Source: Planctomycetota bacterium
Lineage (GTDB): Bacteria > Planctomycetota > Phycisphaerae > WQYP01
Assembly (NCBI GenBank): GCA_021816165.1
Contig: JAKAYZ010000011.1
Coordinates: 1-11,954 of the forward strand
Length of the DNA: 11,954 bases
Direction of reading: 5' to 3'
Shown here: piece after piece, positions 8,023-11,954 of the stretch
Numbering within the stretch: the first letter of the stretch is position 1
How the letters are laid out: every line of letters begins with the position of its first letter
The notes under the pieces: generated by a model
Database searches by the model: none
What the model was told of the DNA's origin: nothing
The model's input: the letters and a program-made list of their open reading frames with translations, nothing else
Position numbers and translations under genes: made by a program

Positions 8023-9270
8023 TCAATTCAGGAAGGAGTTGAGGAACACGAGGGAGTTGAGCAATCTGATGAACGGGGCCATCAAACCCGAGAACACCAA
8101 TATCACAATCAGGCTCAACATCACCAGCAGCACAGGCGTAATAATCGCCGGCAGCGCGGCAATGCGAATTTGCGCTTCCTTGCTGTAACCCTCGCTGAGC
8201 ACATTGAGTGTTTCCGGTAAATTATTGCACGTTATGCCGGTCTGTATCGCAACGCCAATCGTCGGCGGCAGGGCGGTTTCCGCCACCGCCTTATCAATTG
8301 GCAGTCCGCGTGATATGGCAAAATTCATGCTCGATCCGCAGGCCGTCATCATGGGTGACCCCGTCACCGCGCCGGCCAGTTCAATGGACTGTGGCAAATC
8401 CATCCCACTGATAACACCCATGCGCAGCCCGTCACACCATCGGGCAATTAAACTCGCGCGCACGGCGGGGCCAAATAAGGGCATATGCTCGGCTGCCCAA
8501 TCCCGCAAAGTCAATCCGACAGGCTGCCGCCGCAACAAAAGCCAAATTGCAATTCCCATCACGATCACCGCGCAAATAATAATCAATATGGGTGTGGTAT
8601 TCTCGCCAAGGAAAAACAGTAGGGCCGTCGGCCATGGCAGTTGCTTTGACGGGCCAAGCCACATGATCGACGAGTTATGCCTCGACTGGATAATAAATCG
8701 ATCAAACAGCGGAAAAACGTACCAACCCATAAAAGCGCCTACGGCAATCATGGCCGCAAGCACAAACATCGGATAGCCAAAAGCCTTGAAAAGGCTATCG
8801 CGTAATTTTTGCCGCATTTCAAGATGGCTTCCGAGATTTATTAAAACCTGCGACAGGTTGTTGGTCTCGACGCCCGCCTCCAGCAGCATGGCGTAGTCCG
8901 GTGGAAAATCCCGTCCCCGTTTGGCCACGGCGTCCGCCAAACTCGTGCCGCTTTTCAAATCGGCATTAATGGCGTCTATGACCTTATTTCGCCGTCGACC
9001 CCCGCGTTCCGAGGCCAGCAGGTCAAGGCCCGCCTCCAAAGGCAAGCCCGCCTTGACCAGCAACGCCAATTGCTGATTAAAAGCGCGAAAATCATCGGCA
9101 TTAAGCGGGCGCGTCTTGATGGCCTTGCCAGTGGGCCACAATTCGCGTACCTGCAGTTTTAATGATTCCAATGTCTGCCGGGCCGCAGCCTCATCCGCCG
9201 CATTGATCGACCCAACAATCTCACCACCACCCTCCACCTGCGCCCGATATCCAAAACTGCCAATCGCCAT
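8023..9270 (-). CDS. gspF: Type II secretion/type IV pilus platform protein GspF/PilC
   Basis: 415 aa from the ATG at 9270, with AGGAG ten nt upstream inside the end of gspE. The N-terminal region (FGYRAQVEGGGEIVGSI) is the usual GspF start. A first cytoplasmic domain (about 58-160) carries FNQQLALLVKAGLPLEAGL, then a helix at 165-187, another at 226-247, a second domain (265-365) with SLIARWCDGLRMGVISGMDL, and a final helix at 372-396. These are the typical three membrane spans. It forms the inner-membrane platform for the GspE ATPase. It is separated from gspE by only four nt and followed by a second, divergent gspF. Whether the fibre is a secretion pseudopilus or a pilus cannot be told from this protein. 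Confidence 0.9.
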   Translation of the reverse strand: MAIGSFGYRAQVEGGGEIVGSINAADEAAARQTLESLKLQVRELWPTGKAIKTRPLNADDFRAFNQQLALLVKAGLPLEAGLDLLASERGGRRRNKVIDAINADLKSGTSLADAVAKRGRDFPPDYAMLLEAGVETNNLSQVLINLGSHLEMRQKLRDSLFKAFGYPMFVLAAMIAVGAFMGWYVFPLFDRFIIQSRHNSSIMWLGPSKQLPWPTALLFFLGENTTPILIIICAVIVMGIAIWLLLRRQPVGLTLRDWAAEHMPLFGPAVRASLIARWCDGLRMGVISGMDLPQSIELAGAVTGSPMMTACGSSMNFAISRGLPIDKAVAETALPPTIGVAIQTGITCNNLPETLNVLSEGYSKEAQIRIAALPAIITPVLLVMLSLIVILVFSGLMAPFIRLLNSLVFLNSFLN

Positions 9271-9274
9271 GGGT

Positions 9275-10360
9275 CTATGTCTCCTGTTGCCCCAGCACAC
9301 GCCGCAATTCCGCCTCGTCGGTGGTACCCGCCGCCAGCAATGCCTCGCCTGCGGCCCACAAATCGCCGCCGATGTCCGCTTCCCGGGCCGCAGTCGTTCC
9401 GCTGCCCGGCACATTTTTGGGGGCATCCAATATTTCCCGTGCATGCTCAGCGTCAAAACGCAGAAAGTTGCTCACGGGCACGCGTCCACAATAGCCGGAG
9501 GCGGTTTTTCGTCGCACCAGCCGCTGATTCAAAAAGCCAAAAATACTGCTGGTTAACTGGTAACGCTCAGCGCCCATCTCCAGCAGGCGGCGGAGAGCCC
9601 CCGTGGGCGAGCCGGCATGCAGCGTGCACAGCAGGCGGTGGCCCGTAAGTGCCGCCTGAATTGCCAGCGATGCGGTAGCCCCATCGCGAATCTCGCCAAT
9701 GGCCAAAATTTGCGGGTCTTGCCGCAGGATGCTTTTGAGTGCTGTTTCGTAATTCAGTTCCCCGAAGGGGCTGACTTCAATTTGCGTCACACCGCGGATG
9801 GCGCGTTCAATCGGGTCTTCCAATGACACAATGCTTTCACCGGGCCGCGCTTCAGATAGGTGCTGGAGCATTGCATAAATTGTGGTCGTTTTGCCCGAAC
9901 CCGCCGGGCCGATGATCACCAGCATGCCGGAATCCGCTCGGCAAAACTGCTGAAGAAACTCATGGCTCGCACTGGAAAGATTCAATTCTTCCAGGCGCTG
10001 CGGAGCAATGAAGTCCGCCGGCATTCTTATCACGGCCCGGAGGCCATGAAGCGTCGGGATGACCGACAATCGCAAATCCATGGGCGCTGGGTGGTCGAAA
10101 CGTATTCTCCCCTCCTGCGGAATATCGCGCCGATAAGTCAGCAAGCGGGCCATGACCATCAGCCGGTTGACGATGGCCTGGCCAGTCGCCAATGGCACAT
10201 GCTCGATGGATTGCAGCAAACCGTCAATGCGGAAACGAATGTCAAATCTGTCGGGTACCGGGTCAATGTGAATGTCAGAAGCCCGGCGCTCAAGGGCACG
10301 CGCAAGCATGGTGTCAACTTGCGGACGGATATCAAAGGCAGCGCTTGTCGTCGAGGCCAC
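9275..10360 (-). CDS. gspE: GspE/PilB-type assembly ATPase, short form lacking the zinc domain
   Basis: 361 aa from GTG at 10360, chosen because AGAGAGG lies about ten nt upstream and the protein then begins just before the N2 domain (RASDIHIDP at 27-34). ATPase motifs are intact: Walker A GPAGSGKTT (151-159), Asp box SLEDPIE (179-185), Walker B ending G222-E223 in AIGEIRDG, and His box around H241 and H248. Two parts of a standard GspE/PilB are missing. There is no N1 domain, and the tetracysteine zinc module is gone: RLVRR (280-284) runs within five residues into GYCGRVPVSN, where family members have CxxC...CxxC. The C-terminal LLAAGTTDEAELRRVLG tail is typical. It powers fibre assembly at the inner membrane and is first in the operon. 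PilT-like retraction is less likely given the family motifs and operon context. Confidence 0.88.
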   Translation of the reverse strand: MASTTSAAFDIRPQVDTMLARALERRASDIHIDPVPDRFDIRFRIDGLLQSIEHVPLATGQAIVNRLMVMARLLTYRRDIPQEGRIRFDHPAPMDLRLSVIPTLHGLRAVIRMPADFIAPQRLEELNLSSASHEFLQQFCRADSGMLVIIGPAGSGKTTTIYAMLQHLSEARPGESIVSLEDPIERAIRGVTQIEVSPFGELNYETALKSILRQDPQILAIGEIRDGATASLAIQAALTGHRLLCTLHAGSPTGALRRLLEMGAERYQLTSSIFGFLNQRLVRRKTASGYCGRVPVSNFLRFDAEHAREILDAPKNVPGSGTTAAREADIGGDLWAAGEALLAAGTTDEAELRRVLGQQET

Positions 10361-10379
10361 GATTTCGAAACCTCTCTTC

Positions 10380-10408
10380 GATATATATGACGTTTGGCAA
10401 GGATACAA
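10380..10408 (-). promoter_or_regulatory. Possible promoter of the gspE operon
   Basis: On the minus strand TTGTAT (10408-10403) is followed after 17 bp by TATATC (10385-10380), within the AT-rich run TCATATATATC. Transcription would start only a few bases before the AGAGAGG ribosome-binding site, so the leader would be very short. The -10 can be shifted by two bases to TATATA. The call is tentative. Confidence 0.35.
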
Positions 10409-10455
10409 CTTTATCGGGCCCGCTACAAGGAGAGTGCATCCGGGACGCCTCCGGC

Positions 10456-10581
10456 TCACCGCAGCACCTCTATTACCTGGGCAGACTCCTCGTTGGAAAT
10501 TGGCAAGTGATGGCAATCGTCGCCACAGTCCGCACACTTAACGCATGCGGCCTGGCCGAAGGGGTTGGCCACATCCGGCAC
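10456..10581 (-). CDS. Possible 41-aa Cys-rich protein with ferredoxin-like CxxCxxCxxxC
   Basis: An open frame of 41 residues from GTG at 10581 to TGA at 10456; in-frame TTG codons at 10590 and 10587 are alternative starts. It carries C13, C16, C19 and C23, spaced as in [4Fe-4S] ferredoxins, though the usual Pro after the last Cys is His, and a second His follows (C23-H24-H25). The tail ISNEESAQVIEVLR looks helical, and the third codon positions are mostly G or C, as in the neighbouring genes. Against it: no Shine-Dalgarno, a non-ATG start, and a start inside the hairpin just after tmRNA. It could be a real metal-binding mini-protein co-transcribed with gspE, a gene remnant, or chance. Confidence 0.3.
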   Translation of the reverse strand: MPDVANPFGQAACVKCADCGDDCHHLPISNEESAQVIEVLR

Positions 10582-10588
10582 GGCCAAC
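10564..10588 (-). terminator. Hairpin just downstream of tmRNA, possible terminator or processing signal
   Basis: GTTGGCC (10588-10582 on the minus strand) pairs perfectly with GGCCAAC (10570-10564) across an 11-nt loop, starting five bases after the mature tmRNA 3' end. The following bases are CCCCTTCGG, not a T-run, so it is not a classical intrinsic terminator. It could end the tmRNA precursor or guide 3' trimming. Confidence 0.4.
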
Positions 10589-10592
10589 AAAT

Positions 10593-10969
10593 TGGAGGCG
10601 GAGGGATTCGAACCCTCGTCCCGAAACAGGTTGAAGATCACATCTACACGCGTAGGCTGCATGTTAATGTCGGACCGCCCGTCGCTCGCAGCCTAACTAC
10701 GGCCGATCCCAGTCAATCCTGTGTCTTAGCAATCAGCCGATTAACGCTGCTGATCGAGCATTCCGCTGGTCGTCGGTTCATCAGTGGTCGCGGAAGTCCG
10801 CTGCGAACCGTGCTGCTTATCTTAAGCAGCCATCCGGTAGCCGAAGCTGCCGGCGCTTGGGAACTTAACGTTCTTAGCATTTGATTTTTTGCCACTCAGT
10901 TTAACGACTTGCTTGGCAGGTCGGCGTGCCATAATCCACACTACTGCCCGGTCGATACCTTTCGCCCCC
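10593..10969 (-). ncRNA. ssrA: Transfer-messenger RNA (tmRNA)
   Basis: 377 nt, one-piece form. The 5' end GGGGGCG (10969-10963) pairs with the 3' CGCCTCC (10600-10594) as a 7-bp acceptor stem with one G-U at position 3-70, the alanine identity element expected for tmRNA. A73 is at 10593; CCA is not encoded. The T-arm is GAGGG-TTCGAAT-CCCTC, and GGTATCGACCGGG near the 5' end is the conserved D-loop-like segment. The central mRNA-like region ends in a perfect hairpin, GCTGCTTA-AGA-TAAGCAGC, that contains the stop codon, as helix 5 does in other tmRNAs. The RNA rescues stalled ribosomes with SmpB and tags the peptide for proteolysis. A perfect TATAAT lies 11 nt upstream of the 5' end. Confidence 0.96.
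10822..10878 (-). other. ssrA: tmRNA tag-peptide reading frame
   Basis: The resume codon is GCT at 10878-10876 and the stop TAA at 10824-10822. The tag reads AKNVKFPSAGSFGYRMAA, 18 residues, ending in the Ala-Ala needed for recognition by ClpXP-type proteases. Support for this frame: A at -4 and T at -6 before the resume codon, as in E. coli; the stop inside helix 5; and an Ala resume codon. The tag is longer than the common 8-11 residues and unusually basic, with Met where Leu is usual before Ala-Ala. The exact resume codon is inferred. Confidence 0.8.
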
Positions 10970-10980
10970 GGGACGCTTCC

Positions 10981-11010
10981 ATTATAGCCGCCGCCCGCAG
11001 AAACGCGAAA
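10981..11010 (-). promoter_or_regulatory. tmRNA promoter
   Basis: A perfect -10 TATAAT lies at 10986-10981 on the minus strand, 11 nt before the mature tmRNA 5' end. This leaves about five nt of precursor for RNase P to remove. The -35 is weak (TTTCGC or TTCGCG at about 11010-11004, spacer 17-18 bp). Confidence 0.65.
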
Positions 11011-11130
11011 TGCCCTAAAACGGCATCCCCTGGGGGTGTGGCCATTTTCCTGGCAGAGGTAAAAACGCCCAAAAACCAGCGCATTGCGGCGTTTGTTTTT
11101 CGACGTCCCAACTTATCGGCAGCGCCGCAT

Positions 11131-11217
11131 GCACCATGTTTAGCGCCACCGCCCGCGTGCGCCCACGCATCCGCCGCCGATTTGGTAACCGCACGCACCA
11201 TGTTTAGCGCCATCGCC
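11131..11217. repeat. Direct repeat GCACCATGTTTAGCGCCA, two copies
   Basis: The same 23 bases occur at 11131-11153 and 11195-11217 with one mismatch (C/T at base 19), at a 64-bp period. A shorter inverted echo lies at about 11296-11306 (GTGCATGGTGC, containing the complement of GCACCATG). The 41 bp between the two copies are not themselves repeated. Confidence 0.7.
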
Positions 11218-11320
11218 GGGCGATGGGCGCTAATTGCAATGCCAAATTGCGGTCCCTGTGACAACATTGTCGCATCCGCCATCCCATTTAGCCGCGTGCA
11301 TGGTGCGCGCGTGATGATGC

Positions 11321-11506
11321 ATGGCCACCGTTACAGCGATCCGATCAAACCCCGTTATCAAGGCTTTCGCCAATCGCTTGCGTGAAGCTGGAAAGACATC
11401 CAAAGTCATCATTGTCGCCTGTATGCGAAAATTGTTGTCCATCCTTAATGTTATGATTCGCGAGGATATTCCATGGGACCAACTCAAAATCGTAAAAAAC
11501 GCTTGA
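11321..11506 (+). pseudogene. C-terminal remnant of an IS110-family transposase
   Basis: A 61-codon frame from ATG to TGA reads like the conserved end of IS110-family (Transposase_20) proteins: MATVTAIRSNPVIKAF, then RLREAGK, KVIIVACMRKLL, ILNVMIRED and IPWDQ. Full-length members have about 300-400 residues, including an N-terminal DEDD catalytic domain that is absent here. A TGA lies two codons before the ATG, so the frame is closed upstream and the gene is truncated or frameshifted. The ATG is probably an internal Met of the ancestral protein. No terminal inverted repeats are expected for IS110 and none was seen. The fragment indicates past insertion in this gene-poor stretch. The assignment is from motif recall. 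Confidence 0.75.
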
Positions 11507-11525
11507 CAACCAACACAGCCGCTTC

Positions 11526-11575
11526 GCGGTGAATCAGGGTAATTATTTGCACCGCCAAGCGCCAAGAGCGCGATG
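11526..11575. repeat. Diverged 50-bp direct repeat, copy 1
   Basis: It starts GCGGTGAATCA and aligns over 50 bp without gaps to 11831-11880, roughly three quarters identical, sharing GGTA, ACCGC, GCCAAG and CGCGA blocks. It begins 20 bp after the transposase remnant's stop. Confidence 0.55.
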
Positions 11576-11606
11576 TCTGGGCGCGGCGTGATGTCGTATT
11601 TTTTTA

Positions 11607-11724
11607 ATTCTCTGCGTGGCTCATCGCGAGATCGTAACTCTTCTCTGTGTGACATAATGTATCATGCCGTTGGCATGATGATATTTGTTTGTTTTTTGGC
11701 GCGCAGAGAAAAGAGCCACAGAGG
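11607..11724. repeat. Imperfect inverted repeat of TCTCTG(C/T)GTGGCTC-type units with central hairpin
   Basis: TCTCTGCGTGGCTC (11609-11622) is the inverted complement, apart from one gap, of GAGCCACAGAG (11713-11723). A second unit, TTCTCTGTGTGA (11641-11652), faces GCGCAGAGAA (11701-11710). Between them ATCATGCC-GTT-GGCATGAT (11661-11679) is a perfect 8-bp hairpin followed by the T-rich ATATTTGTTTGTTTTTT. This resembles the short CAGAG/GCCACAG-type intergenic repeats of planctomycete and related genomes. The hairpin plus T-run could also end a plus-strand transcript. Confidence 0.5.
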
Positions 11725-11777
11725 TCGTGGCGCAGGATCAAATGCGAATTATTGGCCACATCACGACAATTAAGCAA

Positions 11778-11795
11778 CTCCGGGCAAGCCCGGAG
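11778..11795. repeat. Palindromic repeat CTCCGGGCAAGCCCGGAG
   Basis: A perfect 8-bp dyad with AA at its centre. Its core CCGGGCAAGCCCGG is the reverse complement of the palindrome at 5331-5344. A small second dyad, GGCGGG-AAAC-CCCGCC, follows at about 11809-11824. Confidence 0.6.
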
Positions 11796-11830
11796 CTATG
11801 TACGGGTGGGCGGGAAACCCCGCCATCAAT

Positions 11831-11880
11831 GCGGTGAATCAAGGTACCTATCTGAACCGCTGAGAGCCAAGGACGCGAAG
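11831..11880. repeat. Diverged 50-bp direct repeat, copy 2
   Basis: Second copy of the unit at 11526-11575, in the same orientation and 305 bp further on. It ends in GCCAAGGACGCGAAG. Confidence 0.55.
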
Positions 11881-11902
11881 GATTTTCGTCGAGTGGGAGC
11901 GT

Positions 11903-11923
11903 GCCGGGACAAGCCCGGCGGCT
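11903..11923. repeat. Palindromic repeat GCCGGGACAAGCCCGGC
   Basis: GCCGGG (11903-11908) pairs with CCCGGC (11914-11919). The 14 bases CAAGCCCGGCGGCT at 11910-11923 are an exact inverted match to 5326-5339. No gene is seen from here to the end of the window. Confidence 0.55.
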
Positions 11924-11954
11924 AAATGGGCCGTTCCCATACCGAATATTGTTA

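Larger units (their letters stand above)
10970..11320. other. Intergenic DNA without a supported gene, containing short repeats
   Basis: Open frames exist on both strands here, but they overlap the tmRNA and its promoter, have no ribosome-binding site and resemble no known protein. The segment holds the tmRNA promoter and the repeats at 11131-11217. In frame with neither strand's neighbours, about 11260-11310 reads IVASAIPFSRVHGAR, faintly like the region before the C-terminal motif of IS110 transposases. It may be decayed upstream transposase sequence, but the match is weak. Confidence 0.5.

Noticed and set aside
7711..8220. 169-codon plus-strand frame opposite the gspF genes
   Set aside because: Gln/His-rich low-complexity antisense product, as expected from reversed transmembrane codons.
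10361..10537. N-terminal extension of gspE to an ATG at 10537
   Set aside because: The extra 59 residues have no GspE N1 features, overlap the Cys-rich ORF in another frame, and the GTG at 10360 has a suitable ribosome-binding site.
10713..10895. 60-codon frame inside tmRNA starting at GTG 10895
   Set aside because: It runs through the tag stop hairpin in another frame without a nearby stop; the frame with the stop in helix 5 and Ala-Ala end is the tag.
10909..11385. 158-codon plus-strand frame
   Set aside because: It starts inside tmRNA and runs through the tmRNA promoter and the repeats; no ribosome-binding site and no family resemblance apart from a weak IS110-like patch.
11526..11923. 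CRISPR array
   Set aside because: The repeats are diverged, few and unevenly spaced, and no cas genes are present.

Overview
The window looks like chromosomal DNA of a moderately GC-rich bacterium, most likely a member of the Planctomycetota. That is an inference from three things: an anaerobic sulfatase-maturase gene, a stripped-down type II secretion/type IV pilus-like operon with short divergent pseudopilins, and short palindromic intergenic repeats. No single marker here proves the phylum. No CRISPR array, prophage or tRNA gene was seen apart from tmRNA.

Layout. (1) 134-1465, minus: a radical-SAM/SPASM sulfatase-maturating enzyme with a C-terminal SEC-C zinc motif. (2) 1668-4391, plus, divergent from it: mutS, apparently expressed from a promoter so close to the ATG that the mRNA should be leaderless. 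(3) 4544-5230, plus: a secreted or lipid-anchored protein of unknown function with its own promoter. (4) 5231-5463: a convergent intergenic region with palindromic repeats and a dyad that may act as a terminator. (5) 10360 down to 5464, minus: a six-gene operon encoding a GspE-type ATPase, two GspF-type membrane proteins, and three pseudopilin-like proteins. The last four genes are chained by ATGA stop/start overlaps. (6) 10456-10581, minus: a possible 41-residue ORF with a CxxCxxCxxxC motif. (7) 10593-10969, minus: tmRNA (ssrA) with a perfect TATAAT -10 box and an 18-residue tag. (8) 10970-11954: gene-poor DNA with direct and inverted repeats and the C-terminal remnant of an IS110-family transposase.

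How the parts work together. The ATPase, the two platform proteins and the minor pseudopilins look like the inner-membrane motor and tip of a pilus-like fibre. There is no secretin, major pseudopilin or prepilin peptidase in the window, so these must be encoded elsewhere or be absent. MutS and tmRNA are housekeeping quality-control functions, and the maturase activates sulfatases encoded elsewhere. The most unusual items are the reduced pilus-like operon, the Cys-rich mini-ORF between tmRNA and the operon, the tmRNA tag, and the repeat-rich end of the window.
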